64,000 bases of DNA from Candidatus Kaistia colombiensis (GCA_029203105.1 CP119318.1:3858501-3922500); one strand, 5' to 3'; shown: positions 17,981 through 26,584, counted from the first letter of the stretch. The notes: a model not told the origin generated them from the letters alone. Numbers and translations are program-made.

Positions 17981-18565
17981 ATGCGACCGCATTCGATCAC
18001 CAAACTATCGCTCGTGACGTCAGCGGCGTTGCTCTCGATCTTCGCGTTCAGCGACGCTTCACTGGCCGGCGGCTCCGCCTCCAGCAGCAGTGGCAGCCAT
18101 TCCAGCGCCTCCTCGTCCGGCCCCAGTGGCTCCGCCAGCGCCTCCAATACCTCGAGCGGCAGCTCCAATGGCAGCGGCGGCGGCGGTGGCGCCAGCGCCG
18201 GCGCCAATGGCAGCTCGACGAGCGGGGCGACGGCCTCGACTTCCGGTACCGGCACCGCGCAAGGGCTGGCCTATGGCGGCTCCACGTCGACCGGCAATGG
18301 CTGGGATGGCTCCGCCACGGCCACCCAGACCGCCACGGTCGGCACGTTCGCCGGCGCCTATGCCTCCGGCCCGGACCCCGGTCCGGGCCCAGGTCCAGGC
18401 CCCGGCCCCGGACCGGGCCCCGGCCCGAATCCGTCGCCAGGCTTCCTGGCCAGGCTGTTCGGCGCCAGCAGCCAGTCGTCGTCGGATATCGAATGCACCA
18501 ATTACAGGCTAAAGACCTGGAATCAGCAAAAGTACTGGAAGTATCACTGCGAATACAGACGCTAG
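17981..18565 (+). CDS. Secreted Ser/Gly-rich protein with Pro-Gly repeats
   Basis: 194 residues: signal peptide (LVTSAALLSIFAFSDASLAGG), a Ser/Gly/Ala-rich region with runs of GGGGG, then an alternating Pro-Gly tract at about residues 130-150, and a C-terminal segment from Cys172 to Cys190 (with KYWKYHC) like those of the two preceding genes. The ATG at 17981 has GAGGAG 9 bases upstream; a longer frame exists but covers the previous gene. Unknown function; extracellular or envelope localisation inferred. Confidence 0.74.
   Translation: MRPHSITKLSLVTSAALLSIFAFSDASLAGGSASSSSGSHSSASSSGPSGSASASNTSSGSSNGSGGGGGASAGANGSSTSGATASTSGTGTAQGLAYGGSTSTGNGWDGSATATQTATVGTFAGAYASGPDPGPGPGPGPGPGPGPGPNPSPGFLARLFGASSQSSSDIECTNYRLKTWNQQKYWKYHCEYRR
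18369..18430 (+). repeat. Short tandem Pro-Gly coding repeat
   Basis: A run of GGTCCGGGCCCA-like hexamers coding for alternating Pro and Gly inside the third secreted gene. Unit copies differ at third positions (ccc, cca, ccg), so this is not a recent slippage product, but length variation between strains would be expected here. Confidence 0.7.
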
Positions 18566-18730
18566 AACTCGATTCAAACCAAAGATTTTATATCCGAAAT
18601 TAGATCACGAATATTTTAGACAAAAGTCATTTTTCATTACGAACGAATAAGAACACGATAAGACGGGCGCCTTTAAAACTGTACATGGCGCCACGGAAAC
18701 AGAGTTTCGCTTAAAACAGGGAGTTATACT

Positions 18731-19165
18731 GTGACAAAGTATCATAACATCCTCGTCGGCGCCGCCGCTTCCGCCTTGCTCATCGTGTCCTCGGCCGCGG
18801 CCATGGCAGGGTACGCATCGAGCAATGCCAGCCAGAACGCAGGCGGCACCTCCACGACGTCGTCGACCGGCGGCGGCACGGGTAGCGGCGGCTTGTCCAG
18901 CGGCAGCGGCAGCGGCACCGGCGCGAGCACGAGCTCGTCCAACAGCTACTCCAACACGCATACCGACGCTTCCAGCAACAGTTGGGGTTCGGTCGGCGTG
19001 GCCGGCGCCCTCGGTGGATCGAGCGGCAGCGCCGACAGCCAATATCATGGCGGTGGCGGCGGCAGCGGCTGGTTTGGCGGCCATGGCGGCGGCGGAACCT
19101 CCGGCGATTCGAACCAGAGCAGCCACGCCGGCACCGGCGGTCTCAGCTTCTCTTGGGGCCCGTAA
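18731..19165 (+). CDS. Secreted Gly/Ser-rich low-complexity protein, last of the cluster
   Basis: 144 residues from a GTG with AGGGAG 7-8 bases upstream. Signal peptide ends near AAAMAG (residue 26); the rest is almost entirely Gly, Ser, Thr, Asn and His (GGGGSGWFGGHGGGG), ending LSFSWGP. Unlike the three preceding proteins it has no Cys. Followed by a strong intrinsic terminator. The 165-base AT-rich gap before it may carry its own promoter. Function unknown. Confidence 0.72.
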   Translation: MTKYHNILVGAAASALLIVSSAAAMAGYASSNASQNAGGTSTTSSTGGGTGSGGLSSGSGSGTGASTSSSNSYSNTHTDASSNSWGSVGVAGALGGSSGSADSQYHGGGGGSGWFGGHGGGGTSGDSNQSSHAGTGGLSFSWGP

Positions 19166-19207
19166 CAGGCTCTTGCCGCTTGCAGGTTCGTATCGAGTAC
19201 TGCAAGC

Positions 19208-19239
19208 AAAAACGGCCGGGGGAAACCCCGGCCGTTTTT
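19208..19239. terminator. Bidirectional intrinsic terminator
   Basis: Perfect 9-bp stem CGGCCGGGG/CCCCGGCCG with a GAAA tetraloop, preceded by five A and followed by five T, so it can end transcription from both sides: the secreted-protein cluster (plus) and thrS (minus). Confidence 0.93.
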
Positions 19240-19261
19240 CATTGCTCCTAGGCGGAAGGGC

Positions 19262-21232
19262 TCAGCCTTCGGCCTGCGCGCGCACCAGATCCGGCGGCGT
19301 CGCCTCGGCCACCAGCGCCGCGATCGCCTCATCCAGCGACATCGACACCTGGTCGCGCGAGCCGATGCGGCGCAGGTTGACCGTCTGCTCCTCCGCCTCG
19401 CGCTTGCCGCAGACCAGGATCACCGGAATCTTGGCGACCGAATGTTCGCGGACCTTGTAATTGATCTTCTCGTTGCGAAGATCGACCTCGGCGCGAAGCC
19501 CGGCCTTCCTGAGCTTGGCCACCACTTCCTCCGCATAGGCGTCCGAATCCGAGGTGATCGTCGTGACGACGATCTGCTGCGGCGCGAACCAGAGCGGGAA
19601 GTGGCCGGCGAAGTTCTCGATCAGGATGCCGAGGAAGCGTTCCATCGAGCCGCAGATGGCGCGGTGGATCATCACCGGCGTCTTCTTGTTGCTGTCGGAA
19701 TCGACATAGAAGGCGCCGAAGCGTTCCGGCAGGTTGAAGTCGACCTGCGTCGTGCCGCACTGCCATTCACGGCCGATCGCGTCGCGCAGCGTGTATTCGA
19801 ACTTCGGACCGTAGAACGCGCCCTCACCTTCGAGGATGCCGGTCTTGATCTTGCCGCCCGACTGTTCCTCGATCGTCTTCAGAACCTTGGTCATGACCGC
19901 TTCGGCATGATCCCAGTTCTCGTCCGAGCCGACGCGCTTTTCCGGGCGCGTCGACAGCTTCACGACGATCTCGTCAAAGCCGAAATCGGCATAGGTCGAG
20001 AGGATCAGGTCGTTGATCTTCAGACACTCTTCCGCCATCTGCTCTTCGGTGCAGAAGATATGGGCGTCGTCCTGTGTGAAGCCGCGCACGCGCATCAGGC
20101 CATGCAGCGCGCCGGAAGGCTCGTAGCGATGCACCGCGCCGAATTCGGCGAGGCGCAGCGGCAGGTCGCGATAGGACTTCAGGCCATGCTTGAAGATCTG
20201 GACATGGCCGGGGCAGTTCATCGGCTTCAACGCGAAGACGCGCTCGTCCTCGGTGTCGTCGCCGGCCGACGTCGCCGCGAACATGTTCTCCTTGTACCAG
20301 CCCCAGTGGCCAGAGGTTTCCCAGAGCGACTTGTCGAGCAGCTGCGGGGCGTTGACCTCCTGGTAGCCGAGCGGACGCAGCCGGCGACGCATGTAGGAGA
20401 TCAGCTCCTGGAACATCGTCCAGCCCTTGGCGTGCCAGAAGACGACGCCCGGTCCCTCTTCCTGGAAATGGAACAGGTCCATCTCGCGGCCGAGCTTGCG
20501 GTGGTCGCGCTTTTCCGCCTCTTCCAGCATGTGAAGATAGGCGTCGAGCTGGACCTGGTCATGCCAGGCCGTGCCATAGATGCGCGTCAGCATGGGATTG
20601 TTGCTGTCGCCACGCCAATAGGCGCCCGCCACCTTCATCAGCTTGAAAGCCGAGCCTATCTGGCCCGTCGAGGTCATATGCGGCCCGCGACAGAGGTCAA
20701 ACCAGTCGCCCTGGTTGTAGATCTTGAGATCCTGGCCTGCCGGGATCGCGTCGATCAGCTCGACCTTGTAGGCCTCGCCCTTGTCGGTGAAGACCTGCTT
20801 GGCGTAGTCGCGCGACCAGACCTGCTTGGTGAAGTGAGCGTTTCGCGCAATGATCTCGCGCATCTTCTGCTCGATCTTCGGCAGGTCTTCCGTCGTGAAC
20901 GGCTCGTTGCGGGCAAAATCGTAGAAGAAGCCGTTCTCGATCACCGGACCGATGGTGCACTGGGTGCCGGGGAACAGCTCCTGCACGGCTTCGGCCATCA
21001 CATGCGCCGCGTCATGGCGGATCAGTTCGAGCGCGCGCGGGTCATCGCGCGTCACGATCTCGAGCCTGGCGTCGCGGGTGATCGGGTCGGAAAGGTCGGA
21101 AAGCACGCCGTCGAGGGTCATGGCGACCGACTTCTTGGCGAGCGACTTGGAAATGCCTTCGGCGATCGCCTTGCCGGTCACACCGGCTTCAAACTGGCGA
21201 ACGGAACCATCGGGAAATGTCAGATTGATCAT
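19262..21232 (-). CDS. thrS: Threonyl-tRNA synthetase
   Basis: 656 residues, full length. N-terminal TGS domain (INLTFPDGSVRQFEAGVTG), the second additional (editing) domain with HDAAHVMAEAVQ, then the class II core with motif 2 around YRDLPLRLAEFGAVHRYEPSG, the Zn-site Cys in MNCPGHVQIF, and motif 3 near HRAICGSMERFLGIL, followed by the anticodon-binding domain. Charges tRNA-Thr in the cytoplasm. AGGAGTGAG precedes the ATG. The leader contains a short CCCGCGTTCGTCTGCGGG hairpin just upstream. Confidence 0.98.
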   Translation of the reverse strand: MINLTFPDGSVRQFEAGVTGKAIAEGISKSLAKKSVAMTLDGVLSDLSDPITRDARLEIVTRDDPRALELIRHDAAHVMAEAVQELFPGTQCTIGPVIENGFFYDFARNEPFTTEDLPKIEQKMREIIARNAHFTKQVWSRDYAKQVFTDKGEAYKVELIDAIPAGQDLKIYNQGDWFDLCRGPHMTSTGQIGSAFKLMKVAGAYWRGDSNNPMLTRIYGTAWHDQVQLDAYLHMLEEAEKRDHRKLGREMDLFHFQEEGPGVVFWHAKGWTMFQELISYMRRRLRPLGYQEVNAPQLLDKSLWETSGHWGWYKENMFAATSAGDDTEDERVFALKPMNCPGHVQIFKHGLKSYRDLPLRLAEFGAVHRYEPSGALHGLMRVRGFTQDDAHIFCTEEQMAEECLKINDLILSTYADFGFDEIVVKLSTRPEKRVGSDENWDHAEAVMTKVLKTIEEQSGGKIKTGILEGEGAFYGPKFEYTLRDAIGREWQCGTTQVDFNLPERFGAFYVDSDSNKKTPVMIHRAICGSMERFLGILIENFAGHFPLWFAPQQIVVTTITSDSDAYAEEVVAKLRKAGLRAEVDLRNEKINYKVREHSVAKIPVILVCGKREAEEQTVNLRRIGSRDQVSMSLDEAIAALVAEATPPDLVRAQAEG

Positions 21233-21387
21233 ATCTCACTCCTGCTCACTCCCGCAGACGAACGCGGGTAAGCGGTTGGGCTGAAAGAGAAGCGAGATCC
21301 GGACCTCGCCCCGCCGGCCGACAATGCCGGTGCGAGACGGCTATACGATGGCAGCGCGCCATTCAAGCAGCCGAGCCTAAAAGTGAA

Positions 21388-21434
21388 CCGGACCGGCGAA
21401 AAACGGGCTTCCCGCCCGTCTCTCGCCGGTCCGG
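21388..21434 (-). terminator. Nested hairpin after the beta-lactamase gene
   Basis: Outer 12-base arms CCGGACCGGCGA / TCGCCGGTCCGG enclose an inner ACGGGC-TTCC-GCCCGT stem. It lies 15 bases beyond the beta-lactamase stop on the minus strand and is a good candidate for its transcription terminator, though no long T-run follows. Confidence 0.65.
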
Positions 21435-21448
21435 ACTACCCATTTCGG

Positions 21449-22282
21449 TCAGGCTCCGGCCAGTTCGGCAAACTCCTTGACCATGGCTTCGCGCGCGATC
21501 ATGCCGCCATAGGTCTTCGACCGCTCATTGCCGAGATTGAAGCGCGCGAAGGCAATTTTTCGACCACCCTTCTCGCCCCAGCCGACGAACCAGCCGAGCG
21601 GCTTCGCGCGGTCGGACGTGCCCCTCGCCGTGCGCAAAAAGCCGCTGCCGGTCTTGCCATGCAGCGTCCAGCCGCCTTCGGCCGGAAACTGCGCCAGGCT
21701 CGCCTCCGTCGCCGCATAGGCGTGATCGGAAACGGCGAGCTTGCGGTCGAGGAAGCGGCGAATGAAAGCCACCTGCTCGTCCGGCGAGATCGCCAGCGAC
21801 GACATCAGCCAGGACTGGGTCAGCCCGTCCTTCTTGCCCGGATTGCCGGAGATGTCCTCGTTGCCATAGCCGAAGCGGGTGACGTAGTCGCGGAAACGCG
21901 CCTCACCCAGCTTGCGGGTCAGTTCCTGCGAGTACCAGACGATCGAATCCTTCAACCAGATCGTCGGATCGGTCGCCTTCTTCTGCTGTTCCATCGTGGT
22001 CTGGAATTCCGGCCGGTAGTCCCAGAGCGGGTGATGCGGGTCAACCAGAACGCCGGAATCGAAGCCCATCACCGCCAGCGGCAGCTTGAAGGTCGAGCAG
22101 GGCGAAAAGCGGCGTTCGGCCGGGCCGTCGCGGAGGATCGTCCGGCCGGTCGCGACATCGACCAGTACCCTGGATACGAATTTATCTGATGCCAGCGCGG
22201 CCGTGGCGAAGCCGGAACCGCCGAACAGGGCCGTGCCGGCCATCAGCATAAAACCCTTCGAAAACCGCCGCCTGTCGATCAT
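21449..22282 (-). CDS. Class D (OXA-type) beta-lactamase
   Basis: 277 residues. Class D motifs are complete: STFK at 63-66 (nucleophile Ser63, Lys66 to be carboxylated), SIV at 113-115, YGN at 139-141 and KTGS at 210-213. The N-terminus MIDRRRFSKGFMLMAG has a twin-arginine-like RRxFxK pattern before the hydrophobic core, suggesting Tat export to the periplasm. AAGGAG sits 9 bases before the chosen ATG at 22282; an ATG at 22291 directly abuts that site and is unlikely. Divergent from an AmpR-type gene, so probably inducible by beta-lactams. The spectrum cannot be read from sequence. Confidence 0.93.
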   Translation of the reverse strand: MIDRRRFSKGFMLMAGTALFGGSGFATAALASDKFVSRVLVDVATGRTILRDGPAERRFSPCSTFKLPLAVMGFDSGVLVDPHHPLWDYRPEFQTTMEQQKKATDPTIWLKDSIVWYSQELTRKLGEARFRDYVTRFGYGNEDISGNPGKKDGLTQSWLMSSLAISPDEQVAFIRRFLDRKLAVSDHAYAATEASLAQFPAEGGWTLHGKTGSGFLRTARGTSDRAKPLGWFVGWGEKGGRKIAFARFNLGNERSKTYGGMIAREAMVKEFAELAGA

Positions 22283-22363
22283 TCGAGCCATCTCCTTGAA
22301 TTGGGTGCCCCTTGGTAGGTCACTCGCCAAAGCCGGACAAACGATGATAATTCTGGCAAGCCA

Positions 22364-22376
22364 TAAGAAAATCTAA
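22364..22376. promoter_or_regulatory. Candidate AmpR/LysR operator (T-N11-A box)
   Basis: TAAGAAAATCTAA fits the T-N11-A consensus of LysR-type regulators and is a near-palindrome. It lies 9 bases before the regulator ATG, within the 102-base gap shared by the divergent beta-lactamase and AmpR genes, where AmpR sites are normally found. Confidence 0.6.
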
Positions 22377-22384
22377 GGTATCCG

Positions 22385-23278
22385 ATGGTCCGCCCGCATC
22401 TGCCGCTGAACGCGCTGAAGGCCTTCGAGGCTTCCGCCCGGCATCTGAGCTTTACCCGCGCCGCCATCGAACTCGCCGTGACGCAGGCAGCCGTCAGCCA
22501 TCAGGTCAAGTCGCTGGAGGAGCGGCTGGGCTCGACGCTGTTCCGTCGGCTGCCGCGCGGACTGGCGCTCACCGACGAGGGGCAGGCACTGCTGCCGGCG
22601 CTGCGGGACTCCTTCGATCGCATCGCTAGCGTGCTCGAGCAATTCGAAGGCGGCCATGTACGGGAGGTGCTGGATGTCGGCGTCGTCGGCACCTTCGCGG
22701 TCGGCTGGCTGATCGAGCGGCTGCCGGAATTCAAGCTCGCCAACCCGTTCGTCGATCTCCGCCTCTCGACCAACAACAACCGCGTCGACATCGCCGCCGA
22801 GGGTCTCGATTTCGCCATCCGCTTCGGCGACGGCGCCTGGCACAGCACGGAGGCCGAGCGGCTTTTCGCGGCGCCCCTCTCCGTCCTCTGCATCCCCGAG
22901 ATCGCCGAGCGGCTTTCGGAGCCGCGGGATCTTCATGGCGAGACGCTGCTCCGCTCCTACCGGGCGGATGAATGGCCAAGCTGGTTCGCAGCGGCCGGCG
23001 TCGCGGCGCCGACGGTGAAGGGGCCGGTGTTCGATTCCTCGCGCACCATGGTGGAAGCCGCGCTCCTTGGCGCCGGCGTGGCGCTGGCGCCGCCGCTGAT
23101 GTTCCGCCGCCAACTCGGCGCCGGCACCATCCAGCAGCCGTTCCAGACCACCGTCACGAACGGCAGCTACTGGCTGACCTGGCTGAAATCCTCGACGCCG
23201 ACGCCAGCGATGCGATCGTTCCAAGCCTGGATCCTCGCCGCCGCCCTGCCCTTCGCGGATGCGCCCGCCGCCGGCTGA
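22385..23278 (+). CDS. ampR: AmpR-type LysR regulator of the beta-lactamase
   Basis: 297 residues. The N-terminus RPHLPLNALKAFEASARHLSF, the HTH AVTQAAVSHQVKSLEERLG and the ligand-domain segment LRLSTNNNRVDIAAEGLD are close to those of AmpR proteins. AmpR senses muropeptides versus UDP-MurNAc-pentapeptide and activates its divergent beta-lactamase gene. AmpR partners are usually class C or A enzymes, so the class D partner is less usual. The gene ends 4 bases before the convergent AraC gene. Start fits the family. Confidence 0.9.
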   Translation: MVRPHLPLNALKAFEASARHLSFTRAAIELAVTQAAVSHQVKSLEERLGSTLFRRLPRGLALTDEGQALLPALRDSFDRIASVLEQFEGGHVREVLDVGVVGTFAVGWLIERLPEFKLANPFVDLRLSTNNNRVDIAAEGLDFAIRFGDGAWHSTEAERLFAAPLSVLCIPEIAERLSEPRDLHGETLLRSYRADEWPSWFAAAGVAAPTVKGPVFDSSRTMVEAALLGAGVALAPPLMFRRQLGAGTIQQPFQTTVTNGSYWLTWLKSSTPTPAMRSFQAWILAAALPFADAPAAG

Positions 23279-23282
23279 CAGG

Positions 23283-24263
23283 CTACGCCGCCAGCCCGTC
23301 CGCGACTGGCTCCAGCCGGGCCTGCACCGCGCCCTCGCCCTCCCCGGTCGAGCCAGGACCGGCGCGGCCGTATTGCCGGGGCGAGCAGCCCATGACGCGC
23401 TTGAAGGCGGTGCTGAAGGCACTCTCGGATTCATAGCCGAACGACAGGGCGATGCTGGAAACCGAATCCCGCGAATTCGCCAGCCGGTCGCCGGCCAGCA
23501 GCATCCGCCAGCGCGTCAGATATTCCATCGGCGACTTGCCGACCGTCTCCTTGAACCGCAGCGCGAAGGAGGATCGCGACATGCCGGCCAGTTCGGCAAG
23601 AGCCTGCAAGGTCCAGCGGTGCGCCGGATCCCCATGCATCGCGTTGATCGCCGCGCCCATCTGCCGATCGCCGAGCGCGAACAGCCAGCCGACGCCGCCG
23701 CGCGGGCCCTCGGCCATATGCAGCCGCAGCACCTGCACGAGGATCATATGGGCAAGATTCTGGACTACCAGGAAGCCGCCCGACTGCGGCTCGCGCAGTT
23801 CCTGCATCATCCGCTCCACCGACCAGCGCAACGTCGTCTGGTCCGCCTCGTTGCGCAGATGAACGATCGGCGGCAGCACGCCAAGCAGCATGGCGGCATA
23901 GTTGCCGGCCAGCGCGAAGCGGCTGCTGACCAGCAGGCAATCGCCACCGCCCTTGTGGGTGACGATACCGCCCTTTGGCACGCTGGCAAACACGGACGAC
24001 GCATCGACGGATGGCAACGCCGGATCGCTGGCGAGGCGAAACGTCCGGCCGCTCGGCAGCAGAAAGCTCTCTCCCGCCGCGAGGCGCACCGACTCGGCAA
24101 CGCCCTCGACGACCAGCCAGCAATGGCCGGAGACGACCGCGCCGCATTTGATGGTCTCCTTCTGGTCGGGAAACCGGATCGACCAGTCGCCGCCGGCATC
24201 AAAGCCGGCCGACATGTAGTTGCGCGGCCTCACCAGGGACAGGACGTCGGAAAGGGGATCCAT
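23283..24263 (-). CDS. AraC-family transcriptional regulator
   Basis: 326 residues: N-terminal cupin-like sensor domain (about 1-180, with GESFLLPSGRTF) and C-terminal double HTH (WTLQALAELAGMSRSSFALRFKE and DSVSSIALSFGYESESAFSTAFKR). ATG at 24263 opens MDPLSDVLSLVRPRNY, which is typical of the cupin_6 AraC group; the frame extends further upstream without family-like sequence. Divergent from the short-chain dehydrogenase gene, its likely target. Ligand unknown. Confidence 0.9.
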   Translation of the reverse strand: MDPLSDVLSLVRPRNYMSAGFDAGGDWSIRFPDQKETIKCGAVVSGHCWLVVEGVAESVRLAAGESFLLPSGRTFRLASDPALPSVDASSVFASVPKGGIVTHKGGGDCLLVSSRFALAGNYAAMLLGVLPPIVHLRNEADQTTLRWSVERMMQELREPQSGGFLVVQNLAHMILVQVLRLHMAEGPRGGVGWLFALGDRQMGAAINAMHGDPAHRWTLQALAELAGMSRSSFALRFKETVGKSPMEYLTRWRMLLAGDRLANSRDSVSSIALSFGYESESAFSTAFKRVMGCSPRQYGRAGPGSTGEGEGAVQARLEPVADGLAA

Positions 24264-24388
24264 GGGCTCACCGGACGATTGCGAAGATAATGCGGATTTT
24301 CCAGCATAGATCGTATTTGGCCTCTCGCCTAGCTTACCAGCAACCGGTCGCTCGCGACCGAAACGAGCCATGTAAGGGGATCATCGCC

Positions 24389-25282
24389 ATGCGCGTCTTC
24401 GTCACCGGAGCCTCGGGCTTCATCGGCTCCGCCGTCGTCCGAAACCTGCTCGACGCGGGCCATCAGGTGCTGGGCCTCGCCCGCTCCGACGCCTCGGCCA
24501 ACGCCCTCGCCGCCATCGGCGCCACCGCGCACCGGGGCAATCTCCAGGATCTGCAAAGCCTGCGATACGGGGCAGAGCTTTCGGACGGTGTGATCCACAC
24601 CGCCTTCATCCACGATTTCGCAAGGCTCGAGGAGAGCTGCGAAATTGACCGGACCGTCATCGAGACGCTCGGCGCGGTCGTCGCGGGAACCGGGCGCCCG
24701 CTGGTCGTCACCTCGGGAACCGGCCTGCTCGCGGATATCGGGCTCATCACCGAAGCCGACCGGACCAAGCCCGGCGCGGGCCATCCGCGCGTCGCCTCGG
24801 AGGAGGCCGCGGCGGCCGCCGTGGCGAACGGCGCACACGTCTCGGTGATGCGCCTGCCGCCTTCCGTCCACGGCGTCGGCGACCACGGCTTCGTGCCGCT
24901 TCTGATCGGCCTCGCCCGCGAGAAGGGCATTGCCGCCTATGTCGGCGACGGCTCCAACCGCTGGCCGGCCGTCCACCGCCTCGATGCCGCCAACCTCTTC
25001 CGGCTGGCGCTGGAAAAGGGTGATGTCGATGCGCGCTATCACGGCTCGGCCGAGGGCGGCGTGCCCTTCCGGGAAATCGCCGAGGTGATCGGCCGCCGGC
25101 TCGGCCTACCCGCCGTCAGCCTGTCGCCGCAAGAGGCAGCCGGCCATTTCGGCTGGTTCGCGCATTTCGCGGCGATGGACAATTCGTCCTCGAGCGACTG
25201 GACGCGGGAATCGCTCGGCTGGCGGCCGACCGGCCCCGGCCTGATTGCCGATCTCGACCAGCCCGCCTATTTCGAGGGCTAG
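24389..25282 (+). CDS. NAD-dependent epimerase/dehydratase (extended SDR)
   Basis: 297 residues beginning RVFVTGASGFIGSAVVRNLL, the nucleotide-binding GxxGxxG. The body follows the atypical/extended SDR family often annotated as SDR family oxidoreductase; the usual YxxxK is not obvious, so activity is uncertain. TAAGGGGA precedes the ATG. Divergent from the AraC gene (125 bases between starts), a common regulator-target layout. Its stop overlaps the convergent yidD stop within a shared CTAG. Confidence 0.85.
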   Translation: MRVFVTGASGFIGSAVVRNLLDAGHQVLGLARSDASANALAAIGATAHRGNLQDLQSLRYGAELSDGVIHTAFIHDFARLEESCEIDRTVIETLGAVVAGTGRPLVVTSGTGLLADIGLITEADRTKPGAGHPRVASEEAAAAAVANGAHVSVMRLPPSVHGVGDHGFVPLLIGLAREKGIAAYVGDGSNRWPAVHRLDAANLFRLALEKGDVDARYHGSAEGGVPFREIAEVIGRRLGLPAVSLSPQEAAGHFGWFAHFAAMDNSSSSDWTRESLGWRPTGPGLIADLDQPAYFEG

Positions 25283-25731
25283 AGATCCAGCCGGGTCTTC
25301 GGGTCGATGTGCTTTCCCGTCCATTGGCCATAACCCCAGGGCCGGTACCACCTGCCCTCGCCCGGCAGGCGCTCCGGCACCGGGTCATAACCCGAGGCGC
25401 CGAAGGGGCCGCAGCGCTGGAAGCGGGCGAGCGTCATCCAGCCGCCGGCCCACAGGCCGTAGCGACGAATGCATTCCTCGCCATAGCTGGAACAGGTCGG
25501 CAGGTAGCGGCAGTTCTGACCGATGAAGGGCGACAGCGTCAGCTTGTAGACCCGGATCAGCCCGATGCCGATCCATCCCGGCCAGCGCGCCGGCGAGAAA
25601 TCGGCCCTCTCCCGCTCCGCACGCGCGCCATCCGGGGGCGACCCGTGCGTGCAGCCGTCACGATGGGCAGTGGAAGTACAGATAGCGTCCGGCCTCCTGG
25701 CCCGCGGCCCGCGCAACTGCGTGGTCGCCAT
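25279..25731 (-). CDS. yidD: Membrane protein insertion efficiency factor YidD
   Basis: The YidD core is clear: LIRVYKLTLSPFIGQNCRYLPTC, then SSYGEECIRRYGLWAGGWMTLARFQRCGPFGASGYDPVP. It assists YidC-mediated membrane protein insertion. The start is uncertain: no ATG/GTG lies close to the core, so an ATG at 25731 (150 residues) or a TTG at 25716 must be used, overlapping the end of the upstream gene by about 70 bases; an N-terminal extension is common in rhizobial homologues. C-terminal tail is Trp/Arg/Gly rich. Confidence 0.85.
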   Translation of the reverse strand: MATTQLRGPRARRPDAICTSTAHRDGCTHGSPPDGARAERERADFSPARWPGWIGIGLIRVYKLTLSPFIGQNCRYLPTCSSYGEECIRRYGLWAGGWMTLARFQRCGPFGASGYDPVPERLPGEGRWYRPWGYGQWTGKHIDPKTRLDL

Positions 25732-25960
25732 TGATCTTCTTCGCCTCCGCCAGCGCGATCGTCGCCGACGTGACGACCTTGGTCAGCATGCCCCGGTCCG
25801 AACAGACCGGATGCAGGTTCGGCGTCGTCGCCTTGACCCGGTCGACGATGGTCTGGGCATCTTTCGAGAGAGCGTGCGCCGCGCCGGCGCCGTACGCTGT
25901 CATGGCTAACAACAGGCTAACAAACCGCCACCACCGCCGACGCGTCGAGATGTGGATCAT
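25658..25960 (-). CDS. Small secreted protein of unknown function
   Basis: 100 residues: signal peptide to about residue 30 (WWRFVSLLLAMTAYGAGAAHA), then a helical, charged domain with two Cys (VCSDRG and the C-terminal HCPS). No known domain. Lies between the Fe-S scaffold gene and yidD on the same strand; its 3' end overlaps the predicted yidD start. Clear signal peptide and normal composition support a real gene. Confidence 0.7.
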   Translation of the reverse strand: MIHISTRRRWWRFVSLLLAMTAYGAGAAHALSKDAQTIVDRVKATTPNLHPVCSDRGMLTKVVTSATIALAEAKKINGDHAVARAAGQEAGRYLYFHCPS

Positions 25961-25997
25961 AGCGCCTCTCCCTTCGGTCGCGACGCCAAGACGTCGA

Positions 25998-26453
25998 TCA
26001 GCCGGATACCGGTTCCACCATGTTCCGCTTCGCCTCGACCTGACCGATCGCGTCGACCACCGCGTCGAAGGTCAGCAGCGTCGAGGCATGGCGCGCCTTG
26101 TAGTCGCGCACCGGCTCCAGATAGCGCAGGTCGCCGAAGCGCCCCTCCGGCGGCGCGCCATTCTCCTTGAGCATCCGCCACATGGTTTCCCGGAGCGCCC
26201 GCAGCGACGCGGCGTCGACGCCGACGATGTGGCGCGCCAGGATCGACGACGAGGCCTGCCCGAGCGCGCAGGCGCGCACCTCATGGCTGAAATCGCTGAC
26301 GACATCGCCGTCCATCTTGAGATGCACGGTCACGGTCGAGCCGCAGAGCTTGGAATGCGCCGTCGCGCTCGCATCCGGCTGCTCGAGCCGGCCGAGCCGC
26401 GGAATATTGCCGGCGAATTCCAGGATCCGCGCATTGTAGATGTCGTCGATCAT
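25998..26453 (-). CDS. NifU/IscU-like iron-sulfur cluster scaffold protein
   Basis: 151 residues of the NifU N-terminal fold, beginning MIDDIYNARILEFAGNI. Two of the three scaffold Cys are present (KLCGS near 37, RACALGQ near 62); the third, usually next to His, is Ala here (KARHAST near 120). This pattern is familiar from the rhizobial protein encoded next to folE. It may bind or deliver Fe-S clusters less like canonical IscU (inference). Divergent from folE with 131 bases between starts. Confidence 0.87.
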   Translation of the reverse strand: MIDDIYNARILEFAGNIPRLGRLEQPDASATAHSKLCGSTVTVHLKMDGDVVSDFSHEVRACALGQASSSILARHIVGVDAASLRALRETMWRMLKENGAPPEGRFGDLRYLEPVRDYKARHASTLLTFDAVVDAIGQVEAKRNMVEPVSG

Positions 26454-26584
26454 TGCGACCTCCTAGCGCCAATATAGAAACTCGCCAACCGAGGGACCAG
26501 ATAGTAGGACTGCGGCCACGCAGTCGCACCATCGGCCAAGTCGGGATCCATACGTCCGAAACCTGGCCCAGTCGGAGTAGCCTC

